This document shows positions 51,901-62,632 of a stretch of DNA of 64,000 nucleotides, in pieces. Origin of the DNA: Apostichopus parvimensis (lineage: Eukaryota > Echinodermata > Holothuroidea > Aspidochirotida > Stichopodidae); assembly GCA_000934455.1 (NCBI GenBank), contig KN883679.1, positions 17,752-81,751 on the forward strand, in the 5' to 3' direction. The notes beneath the pieces are model-generated. The model did not search any database and was not told the DNA's origin. It saw only the letters and a program-made list of their open reading frames with translations. A program made the translations under genes and the position numbers. Position 1 is the first letter of the stretch; the number at the start of each line of letters is the position of its first letter.

Positions 51901-54900
51901 TGGGCCTTGAGAAGTGTTTCATATCAGAAAAACAAGAAGAAAAAAGGGAGATCTAAACTAAGGAAAGAAAGGAAAATTTAAGTTCATATCTTTTCACTGG
52001 TAACAAACTTAACTGCAGATATTTCAATACACTTCCAATATTGTCAAATATCATGATAGAATTATCAGGTACCATGAAGATCTAACCTGACATGCAATGT
52101 GAGGTAGGAGCTGCTATCATGATTATGACTTATGTTGAGATCATTCCTAGCAATACTGGTATCATCTGACTACACCTTCAGACTACAGGCACCAACACCT
52201 GCTGACATATCCTAACCTAACACACTTTCACAGCATGCATAACTAGCCTAGCCTTCTTGGTAAGAACCAGTGCTGAAGTCCTTCTTAATTGTGTGCGTAC
52301 CAGTCACTTGAAATCATTCCGGCAGGAGTGGAATAAAGTTATCTACCTGTACCTACATCAGTCTGTTACTGTCACGTCTGCATATGGATGTTCATGCATA
52401 TAGAGTACTATCTTTTATCTGTCTGTTAAAATTCCATAATAATTACTAAAACAACAAAACCCCAAAATATTGGCATTAGTCCAGGAAGACTATTTAGATT
52501 CAATCCATTTGAAGACATATTTCCTGCAGGCATAGATCCATTGCTGTTCACCAGATGAAGCAAACATCTATTTTCTTCATTTCTTGAGTACAACATATAA
52601 CATGCATGCATGCATATCTCACTTTTGGGTTACTGGTAATAACAGTCTGTTCTGCCTGAGGTCTCACGAAACCTTTACCAATTGCTCTGGTTTAATGAAC
52701 CGTCATTTCAACTTCAAATTCCAACATTAATTCTCCAAGACAATTTATAAAGGATTTGCTTCAAACTAAAAGCTATTATCACTATGAGGAAGGATATAAA
52801 TGCTCACTGAGATGATAATGATAGGCCTTTACAGCTAGAGATGGGAACATCGGAAGCTGTGAAAAAATTATTTATCCATGTTTTATTCCACATGGAAACA
52901 CATTTGCTGGGTTCCTATATAGAGAAGATCGAGTACACCATGGCATTTATGACAATCTTCACTAAGCAGGGACATAGGTGCTGGTATTTCTGCCTTAAAG
53001 GTGCACTGTCATTAGCAGTAGCAGCAGGGTTTGACGAGAGAAACCAAAGAGCAGAGACTGCCGAGGGTCCTGGGACAAAGACCGCAGAAGCTGCAACATT
53101 TTCAGATATATCTTGTTCCCTTGTAGTGACTTTCATGTCCATGCAGGAGGCTATGAATTGTTTTCCAAATTCTCAACCAAAGTTCCAATTGGTAGTTCTG
53201 ATCCTTCATCAGTTAAAAGACTTTACTAATAAATCCAAGCTTGATTCTTATGTCAAGTAGGATTATAGGCTAAGTACCTCTGTCATCAATGTGTATCTAG
53301 GTAAGCTTGGCCTACAAACATTATTAAAAAAAATGTTGGATGCTTGCTTTGACACAGATTTTCTCCAAAGTTCAAAAACATGAGTATTGTGACATTAACA
53401 AACTACTTATAATAGTGCTTTGTACCCAGACCATCCAAACCTATCTAATAGTAGAAAATATTTAAGTTGTAAATAAAATCCTTCTTTAATATTATATTTG
53501 AAAAATTACATTCTATATTATTTGCTACAGAAAAGTAACCTGGCAAAACTCCTTGTATCAACATAATATTGTTAACTTTCAACTGTCTTTTCAGAGGGTA
53601 TAACAACATTCTATGGAGGCTTGCAGTTATATTAGATTGTGAATGCTGTACGGTTTACCTGCTTGCAGTATGTGTTCACAAGAGTCACGGCTAACAGAGC
53701 ATGGAGACATATTTCTCGCAGTAAGCTAATGTAATTAGCATGCATATATATGCAGCATACATTTGCACAACTTGGTTGTTCCCTACAAGGGTGTGCACCA
53801 AGCTTGTTTATAAGCTGTACAAATAGTATATCTTACTGTTTTTGTTCATGACAATCTTATTATCAATCTAAAACAAAGGGATCTCAATACTTTTTACGAG
53901 GACAAGAGAAAACCATTGGTTACTGAGACTTGAATATTGTGCAGGGTATTGATAATCAGTTAGGAATTGCTCAAACTCTGCATATCCAATCAGTACAAGC
54001 TTGTAGGTCCATTGAAATCTTTTGTGACCCTGATTTGGAACATGAACTGTGTATTGCAAAAACCTCTGGTCTAAATTGTACTCCTTTTCTGTATAAAACC
54101 ATAAATGTGTCTGCTACTTATACTTGCATCATGGTACATACATAATATCTTCAGAAAATATGTAAAACACAGGAATGCAGAAAGGACTGAAATGCATGAT
54201 ATACATCTTCCTTTTATAACCAATAACACCTACTACATATATAACTTTGACGAATTGTTATGTCGTTGAAAATTGGGCATGATTCCTTTCTAAAAGCCAT
54301 GATTTATATCAAAATCTCATTTTAGTATTTCTTAAAAGCAATTAGCATATTTTTATCTTGCTAATTACCATTGTGAACGATACAAAATATTTAATCTCTT
54401 TATATTACAGTTTCTGCTTCCGATATTATTCCTAATTTATGTAAATCTACTCGTTTCCTATAATGTCTGTATCTGCATTGAATGCAAAAAAAAAAACATA
54501 AACTATATATCATCGTGTTGTCTATTTTTGCAAAGGAGGAAAAAAACTTAAAAAGCAGAGCGATGTTCAAACACGTCCAAATGTCACAAAACATTTAAGC
54601 TGGCACTTTGAGAGGATTAGCCGCTGATAAACTGAACACAAATGTTGTGACTTTAGGCGTTTACTTCTAAAACATGCTAGCACATTTAAAGATGTACACA
54701 ATTGTACACAATTTACTTACGTAAGGAGAGGATGGAATTCAGAGAGGGGTAGGAAGGGGGGGGTATGTGGTCATGGGGAAAAAGTGAAAATTGTCATACA
54801 AATATGCAAAATATGAGCAACCTAAACACTGGCCAAAAAAGGGAAGCAACTACAATCCAGAAGCGCATAACGCTCACCATATTGTTGTCCCCAGGAGAAT

Positions 54901-54915
54901 AAACCACAGAAAAAT

Positions 54916-55416
54916 TTGAAGATAATTGTTTGGTTTAACTTTGGAAAGGCTGTCAATTTAATTAGAATATGTTTCTTGCAAGAGAAGATGGCAATTTCGT
55001 CAGTCAAAGAAACATTGGCAAGGATATTACTTGAGACCGACGAATGGATTCCGAACAAACTCTCCCACTCAACGCCTTCCCAACCCTCCTTCCCTCCAAA
55101 ATACTGCTGCAAACAAGAAGGACTTATAAAACATTCAAAAGATCAAAGACAACTTGGATTAATGTCAAAGGAACATCTGGTAAAAAGTCGCAATACAAAT
55201 TGGCAGTTTTTATATAAATTTACCACAAAAGCTGCTCTCGATATATTCTCCATAAGCATGAAGTTTACGACGAACGCAGAGGACCAATTAAATGTCTCAC
55301 TTATCGTACGTAAATTGGCGAATGTTCTCAGACACGACGCTGCTCCGAGAGACAAAAGGAATGTAAATAGAATGAATCAAACAAAACTTGAGAGTATGTC
55401 GCACTGGGATCACTGA
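54916..55416 (+). other. Orphan open frame, 166 codons, function unknown
   Basis: This is the longest gap-free open frame noticed in the window. A second ATG at 54988 begins MAISSVKETLARILLETDEW; a Pro/Ser-rich part follows (HSTPSQPSFPP), then a basic, helical-looking part ending in NRMNQTKLESMSHWDH. I recognise no domain. It lies antisense inside a CAMK1 intron, and the opposite strand has shorter open frames over the same region. Sequence here has more CpG than the flanks. It could be a lineage-specific gene, a decayed gene fragment, an exon of a nested transcript, or chance: by rough estimate a frame this long is uncommon but not impossible at this base composition. Confidence 0.2.
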
Positions 55417-56249
55417 ATAAACTACTTGCGATATACACAGGGAAAGACGAGACTAGTTCGGCTGCATCGAGGAAGGAGGAACGATGAAAGAATCAGACTG
55501 AAGACTTCCCAGATGGCAAAACTCAAATGTACTTCCAGAGAGACTATTCAGAGAGAACTTCAAAAATGTTCAAAATTGACAATCATGCATTCATTTTTTA
55601 TAAGTTAACAGATGCCTGGAGATTATTGTTTAAGAAAGATCCAAAATATACAGGAACATTCTGCACTAACAGGTGAAGCTACATCCTAACAGCAACTGCC
55701 CCAAACTTTATTCAAAGAACTCCAAATTTTTACACCAAAATGCCATGACTCCTGGTGTTGCCATGTCTGGTGGCTGATTTGGTTACTTTCCCAGCAATGA
55801 AGTACACAGAATTTCTAAGGTGGGTGTAGGGGAAGGCGGGGGGGAGGAATCAAATTCAACTTTTTCCCCACACTGAGTTAGGTAGGGGCATGAACCTTTA
55901 CGGATGGGCCGTAGTAGGATAGGCCAGTTTCCTTTCCTATATAAATGTTGAAATATGATGCAGATTGGACTCTCATGGCCCAGGGTGGGAAAGTGGGAGG
56001 AGCGCTTGGCCCAACAATAACTTTTGGAGCAATGATTTTCACATAGGATTGGTGGCCCCCACAGGAAGCAATTTCAACATCACTGAACTGCGGTCTGACT
56101 ACTGGCCCAATCCCTAGCCCCCCCCCCTCCCCATCTCAAGCCTGTGTCTGGATGTCTGTGATTACAACAAAGGTGTGACAAATCCAATGCTTCAAGACAA
56201 TCGGAAAGTACACTTTCTTCTTTTTTGCAATTCAGACACAGATGAGGTA

Positions 56250-56620
56250 TTAAAGCACTGATATGTCACGGTCTAACACGATGGGACATTAATGCGTTTC
56301 TAATCACCTCTTACTGACATTGGCGCCACCTGTCACAGTGTGCCTCGATCCTTTAGCACACGACGGAACCATGTAGGAGAGTTTTTCACTTCCATGATTA
56401 AATAAGTTCTAAATCTGCTCACAGGGACAACTGAAACTGGAACAATACCTCAATTGCACCTCCCTTAGTAACGGCTAACATCAGCTGATGTTACTGTACT
56501 ATGGTCGACTAGCTGCCCTGGATTTTCAGACCATTCTCGAATTGACAACTCTCAGCCGGCTGGGTGACTCACGATTTCACTTTGTTACATAGTAATTTGC
56601 ATTTTGCACTATCCACATGA
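56250..56620. promoter_or_regulatory. Candidate intronic regulatory block with 18-bp palindrome
   Basis: TAACATCAGCTGATGTTA at 56476-56493 is a perfect 18-base palindrome centred on the E-box CAGCTG. Nearby are a CACCTG E-box (about 56329) and an exact POU octamer ATTTGCAT at 56595-56602. The block is more complex and CpG-rich than the intron around it. Motifs are seen; function is inferred. Confidence 0.35.
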
Positions 56621-57895
56621 ATGTGATGAGAGGAGAGACGAGGGTGCACAAGTGTGTTAAATATTCTCGTGGCCTTCATTGTAAAGTCACTGGTCTTTAC
56701 TTTTGAACATTCCTTTTCAATCGTTAACAGCTGTACATCCATCACAAGTTCTTTCTACAGCAGGATGAAGCATATACTGTCAGGTTGAAGTTCATTAAGT
56801 AAGTGGCCATTAGCAAACATGTTGACTCAATGGGTTATCTTCAACGTTTTATACCGAGGGCGCTGTCATATGGATCCTATAATGCGTGTGTGACATGTAC
56901 TGTCTGCATGATCTCCAAAGAATTTTTATATCTCAATCAATGTGCTAGTTGTGAAAATATGTTTCAAAAGATCTCGTCTTAGATGATTACAAACAAACTT
57001 CTTCATACCACTAGTGATATACTGTAAGAATCGCAGGTATGTGTAAAGTATACTTTTGAGACTTGGATACAACGTCTAACTAACGCTCAAAGCTTAAATT
57101 CAGTTTTAGAGGACATGATTGAGAATATATGTCAAAGAAGCTTTCTGATTGGTTGACGATCAGGCGTTTGTAAAGATGCCATGTGAACTGTGGGCAACAT
57201 TTCGTTATTAACGTACAATGGTGTTAAAAAAAAACATATGCTAGCTCGAATATGTCACACTATGCGTGAATTCAGGAATCTGCAGGTATAGTTGGCACAG
57301 ATGTGTCCATCAGAGGTTACTCAATGGAATTCTCAGTGATTTGGGTGGGGGAGGGCTGACAAACCACAAAACTTGTGACAAAATTACTCTTCAGTACATT
57401 TCATCCCACAAATTCTAGTACTTGAGTATTTTTCAGGGAAAGGAAACTATTTTACTACAAACATTGCTGAGTTTTCAACAAACTTTAAGAGCATTCTTTA
57501 AATAGCAAAATGGCAACTTTGAAGTAACAACAAAAGAAACAGAATTAAAAAAGGATATTTCTCAATTACAGAAAGAGAATATGGCTACTTTCATGAACAA
57601 GAAGGGGCACTTCTAAATTATGAACTATGAACAAGTTTTCCCATGAAAGTCATTTACTTATACACAATGTGATATTAGGAATGGCCAGAAAGAAAATTAT
57701 TTCATGCAATATGTGATATTGGGAATTGCAAAGCAAAGGTGTTTCAAGCAACCTATTTTGATGATATGACAGAAGGGAGAGTGGGAGAAGGCAGAGAAGT
57801 GGGAGAGGGACAGGTGCGAAGGCTGACCATACGACTTCCTTTTAGATTTTAAGCTTCCTCCCCCACCACAACCACCCCCACCCACCTCCTGCCTT

Positions 57896-58168
57896 GTTAA
57901 CAAGGTTTTCATCAATCCCCTACCAATACCCACCTTATGTGATGCCTATATGATATAGTATGTTAACAAGATTTCAACCCTTCCCCTACCCCCTCCCACA
58001 TAATATTACACCTATATGATACAGTATGTTGACAACTTGACAAGATTTTTAAACCCCCCCCCATCCCCTTTCTAATATTACACATATATGATACAGTATG
58101 CAAGATTTTAGGCCCCCCCCCCACTATATACCTATATGATAAAGTGTGTTATAAAAATTTCAACCTAC
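57896..58168. repeat. 66-bp minisatellite reaching the CAMK1 splice donor
   Basis: Units start at about 57896, 57962 and 58028, with shortened ones at 58101 and 58148; full units are 66, 66 and 73 bp. Shared parts are GTTAACAAGATTTCAACCC, a C-rich stretch, then TATTACACCTATATGAT and A-AGTATG. The last short unit (GTTATAAAAATTTCAACCTA) merges into the complement of the splice donor GTAGGT at 58163-58168, so the first bases of the intron resemble the start of a repeat unit. Confidence 0.8.
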
Positions 58169-58247
58169 CATGGATGTCTGATGGCCTCTTCACAGTCGTA
58201 TCTAGTCTCCGGGGTAACGTCCAGTAAGTGGCTGATGAAGTCCTTAG
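58169..58247 (-). CDS. CAMK1: CaM kinase I, kinase C-lobe exon (subdomain XI)
   Basis: This 79-base minus-strand exon supplies the last two bases of an Ala codon, 25 full codons and the first two of a Trp codon: (A)KDFISHLLDVTPETRYD, then CEEAIRHP(W). It aligns gap-free to vertebrate CaMKI (AKDFIRHLMEKDPEKRFT, CEQALQHPW), the last helices of the kinase fold. The invariant subdomain XI Arg (in ETRYD) and the HPW ending are present. The usual KDP is VTP here, a divergence in a surface turn. Acceptor CTTGCAG is at 58248 and above, donor GTAGGT at 58163-58168. It joins in phase 2 to 45270-45357, completing HPW-ISGN. The preceding exons, with the ATP site, HRD, DFG and the activation-loop Thr, are not in the window. 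Confidence 0.94.
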
Positions 58248-58608
58248 CTGCAAGATACAAGGTGTCATGTTTCTTCAGTAACTATATCATAAAACCTACG
58301 TCAAAATTTGTAAGCGTGCATATGAATTACATTTACTTCACGTTGATCGTAAAATAGCATTAATTAGCAATTTTTCTTTTACAACTATATATAAACATGC
58401 ATGATAATCATACTTTTGAATTGCTTTCAAAATTAATAATATACATCATCCTCCAGTCCCAAACCAATGTTAAGGAAACATAACAAACTGTAAAATTTGT
58501 CAGACTCTGAGAGTAGTACAACAACAAAAAAACCTAACTATTTTGAAATCTGCTGTTTCTGTTATTGTTGTGGTTGATAAAATGAAATATCTAAATTTAG
58601 CATTTTTT

Positions 58609-58706
58609 ATTTTTTTTATTTATTTATTTGTTTTTCCACAAAAGTACAAAGTGGAGGGAAGTCTTCCATAAAGCTTAAAAGCTTAACAATGTGGAAGACT
58701 CCCTGA
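58609..58706 (-). mobile_element. Hairpin plus (AAAT)n: likely retroposon 3' end
   Basis: On the minus strand an imperfect stem-loop (arms 58679-58703 and 58656-58676, sharing GTCTTCCA and AAGCTT) is followed by ACTTTGTACTTTTGTGGAAA and then ACAAATAAATAAATAAA. A terminal hairpin followed by a short AT-rich tandem tail is usual for the 3' end of non-LTR retrotransposons and their SINEs. No coding sequence remains, so the family cannot be named. Confidence 0.45.
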
Positions 58707-61700
58707 AGAAAGAAAAGAAAAGAAAAAAATATATAAACACATATACATAAATATAAATACAAATTAAATGTTCATTTGGCCTTTTGGCATTTGGCCTTCT
58801 AAATACACTCTTTTAAGATTTGGACAAGATTGAACTTTCCATGGTTTGGCCGTGCAGGTTGTGAGATTTATGAGTTAATACTAGAATCCAAATTCAAAGA
58901 AATGTTAAATATTTTATATCTTTTGGCAAGAATCATGTATATTTTATGGAACCTGAGCACTGTATTTAATTAATAAGTGGCAGTGCAAATGTGTCATATC
59001 AATCATACATCAATAATTTTACTGATCAAAAAGAAAGTCACGGAGACCTTTACATATGGAAAGATAGTAAGTAACTAATATCATTTAACAGAAAAGTTGA
59101 GTGCTAATTATAGTCAATTGTTTCAATTATAGCAATATCTTTTCCAGTTTTCAAGATATTCAGCTATCAAATATGCATCATATATATGACATCCATTCAT
59201 TCCAAACCATCAGTCCTTGTATTGTTAAGATGTCATTTGAGTATAAAAAGTCACGTTTTCCTACTGTTTTAATTCTGCTGCACCTGATGAAAAATGACCA
59301 ATTGGTCGGCTGTGTCATTTCCAGGCACAAGCTTCTAAAATAAAGTGCAAAATTTTTGATTTAGAGCAAAAAGATGATGTTCACTATACTGTAGCATTAT
59401 AATAGTATGCTTTCATCAACTTTTCATTCCCTCTCTGAAAGGTGGTCAATGCAATTTATCTAATTGAATGCATTATAGTCCGCCCCACTGTGTATATACT
59501 ATACAGGCTATGGTGTGGTGTTGGAAGACATGTTTTCCTTGATGACCCTCTTATGTTTAATGTTTAATTTCTCAAAAATTACATACAACCTCGACTGCCA
59601 GGAATTTTTCTTTTGGTGTAAAATGTACCAAACTTAATGTTGTGCCTACAATCACCCTTTAATGTTGAGGTTGGAGAGGGGTGGGGTGGGGGAGGGGGGA
59701 ATGAGGGTTACTAAGCCGCATGGGCCTTTTTATACACTACATGGGGGAAGGGATTGAGTACCCAGCCCACTATCTGACCCTCCCTTTTATGGAGCAATCT
59801 GGCTCCCTATTCTGTCAAGACTAGAAAGTAAAGTGTTATTTTTTGCTGAAAAAATAGCAGTTTTAATGATATAGTAAGGATATTTTGTGAGTAATTCAGT
59901 ATTTGTGTCATCACTGACCGAGCTTATTTAATGAATAAATTTTGCTCATGTAACATATGATTCGCTTATATCCACGCAATAATAGACACGAATGACGTAA
60001 ACATGAAATTGATAAATCTTCACAATACTGACTTTTATGGTAGAACTAAAATATTAAACTGATTTTACATCAAACAGCAGCTAGGTGATTCAGTTTGAAT
60101 ATGGTTCACTCAAAAATAAATTATGGGGCAAAAACTGTATTAATCACATGCAAAAAGCAAATCAGAAAAGTCCCTTCTGTTCATTTGTTATTTTTTAATT
60201 TTATTTTAATGATTTGAAATGGAAGTTGAATATAGACAAACTAATAAATTGCATATTTATGGGGCACTTTAATACGAAAAATAGCATAATATTTTTTTTT
60301 AATCATCATCAAGAAAAGCGATCTTCATTTAATACGTAGAAATTTGATACCAAAATCACCATGACAATGTACAGGTGACAGCGTGGAACGTCAAGCCGCA
60401 GTTTAAATAATAAAGGAAAATGGGAAATTTTGAAACTGGATTGTAACATGTGATTGCTACAAATTGTTGGTGACAACCACAATCTTGTTAAACTAGTAAA
60501 CTCATTAATATTCATTTGGTGGAAAACTGTATCAGGTTACCTTGGTCTGATCAATTTACCAGCTTAGTTTAGTCATTTCTCGGTATCCTACGGTTTGTTC
60601 AAAATTCGAGACCGACCAACAAAACCAGCTATAAAGTAGCACATTATCTATCCTCGTCTAAAATTTTTATCATTTTTTTTTTGGAGAGTTTCTTAACACA
60701 TCCTTCAAATTCTCATCTCACTGAGGTTGTAAATTTCTTCTCTTTTCTCTTTCTTTTTGTTTTCTAATCTTTCTCTTAAGTCGTGTTTTTAAAGATAAAT
60801 TAACATGGATGTTTGTACAAGGTAAAAGTTTCTGGTTAGACATTATTTCAGTTAAACTATAACCATAAACTCTTCGACTGTTTCGCTCCAATTTGCGCAG
60901 CGAGGTTGTAATTTACGCACAGCTGGTCAAACAATGGTTATGTAGACGAGAGTTTGTTATTAATGACAAAAGAGCTTCACAATAATTGCCTTTGAAGCTT
61001 TCCATGAGAGATCTGCACGTAATTTATCTCAGATCTAAAACAACAAGATCTTAGTTGCGAGAGGAATCTAAGAAACACAGAGAGAGAACACAGCAATCTC
61101 TTCTTTTTTTTCTCCGGTTTAATGGCTTCGGGTTCAAGCTGTTAAAAGATTCACTTTGACCACAGCATCTAAAGAATTGAAACGTTGAATATAAAGTAAG
61201 AGTTGAAGTGTTTTCTGAGAGCCTGTACAGAGTAACAGTAGAATTTTATTCCGTACTAAATGGCTTAATTTCATGGCTCTGGGCTTTTCTTGAGAGCATC
61301 TTATAACGTATATATCCATCAATTTAATTCATAGACGGACTTTATTAACACCAAATCTTGGCAATCTTCAAACCAATGTGATCTTGATAGAAGATGACGC
61401 AGAAGAATGAAACGGGGAATAAAACAACATAAGAAACTGAACTCGGTTTAAGACTTGCCCTGCATTCGAGCTGCTGAGCTATATATATAGTCGCGCAATA
61501 TGTCTATCTGAAGAAGGTATGGATAAGAAAAAGGAGAAATTTTTACATTTTATGTGGCAAAAAGATCAGAACCCGCAATGTATTTCCCGTCCATGATGAT
61601 AATATGCTTGTCCAAAAGCAGTTCACACACTGCTCTGACTAAACAGGGCAACAGACTCAACTTAATAATAATAAAAATATTAATCAGCTGTTATTTTTAT

Positions 61701-61734
61701 GAAGCTTAAGCGACCACAAATGTGCGGGAAATTG

Positions 61735-61985
61735 CAAGGGCTTATGGATTACAAGGGCTTATGGATTACAACTTACACATCTGGTGGCTTCCAATTCAAC
61801 ATTTTACCTCAAATTTGGAACCTTTTCAATTTAGAAAGTCATTTCAGATTGAAAAACCATAGATTTCTCTTGGATGAAAAACCCATCTTAATACGACCCG
61901 GCCGGGTATCGAACCCGGAACCTCCCGATTGCTAAGCCTCATTGCTTCAAATGCCACTGCCTTTATCCTCTCGACCACACACTGG
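61735..61985 (-). mobile_element. tRNA-derived SINE
   Basis: On the minus strand there is an RNA polymerase III A box TGGTCGAGAGG (61967-61977) and a B box GGTTCGATACC (61905-61915) inside a good T-arm stem (CCGGG-TTCGATA-CCCGG). The spacing fits a tRNA with a long variable arm (Ser/Leu type). The bases flanking the head do not pair as an acceptor stem, so it is not a functional tRNA. A tRNA-unrelated body of about 110 bases follows, ending near a 17-bp tandem duplication at 61735-61768 (unit CAAGGGCTTATGGATTA on the plus strand). Target duplications were not clear, so the ends are approximate. Confidence 0.78.
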
Positions 61986-62523
61986 TTTTTGGCAATCCTC
62001 ATCTAGTTTTAGACAGTCCCCTAAGATGCACACTAGAACAGCCGATCGGCAGTGCATACAACAACTTTTATCTGCTTATGACCGATGCTAATTGTTTTGA
62101 TCCCACGCAAAATTGTTAACCTATGATTGGTTACATTTGTTGACAACCGGGCTGTTTTAGTCATGCATCACCTCACACTGCCAACTGCCAGTCTGAAAAG
62201 TGCTACATGTTGAGTTTCTCAGACTGAAGCCTTGAATGCCACTTAAGCTACCAATATATCTTTGATTGGCTTTGGCTCACGTACAACGCCCCAACATCCA
62301 CGATTGTTCAGATAACAAGGTATAGTTGAGTTATGTTTGTGCCTGCTTAACATGTAGAACACTAAAAATTAGATCTCCCACATGAAGGCAAGTTTGAAAA
62401 CTTTCAACAGATTGCAGAGTAATTGCTGAGGGTAGTAAAAAGGGACCCTTAAAAACAACATTTCTAAAATTGTAATATACAGTATTCAGCTTTCCATCAG
62501 ATTCATGAAGGTGCAGTCATGAT

Positions 62524-62632
62524 GCTATAGACCTTCTCCTCCTTTCCTCCCCTCCCTCATCCCTAGTGTACACGAACCACCCTTCCTCCCCTCCCTTCCT
62601 CCATCCATCCCTCCCTCCCTCCCCTCCTCTTA
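62524..62632. repeat. CCT/CCCT-rich polypyrimidine tract
   Basis: Two pyrimidine stretches containing CTCC-TTTCCTCCCCTCCCT-like segments are separated by about 25 mixed bases (GTGTACACGAACC). They resemble each other and probably arose by duplication. Confidence 0.75.

Noticed and set aside
52841-53260. 139-codon plus-strand frame, with AAAGGTGCACTGTCA inside
   Set aside because: No domain and both strands open. The inner sequence recalls TTAA-element ends but no matching inverted end was found nearby.
58136-58357. Plus-strand 73-codon frame
   Set aside because: Antisense shadow of the CAMK1 kinase exon at 58169-58247.
61890-61985. Functional tRNA gene
   Set aside because: A and B boxes and the T arm are good, but the flanks do not pair as an acceptor stem and a SINE body follows.
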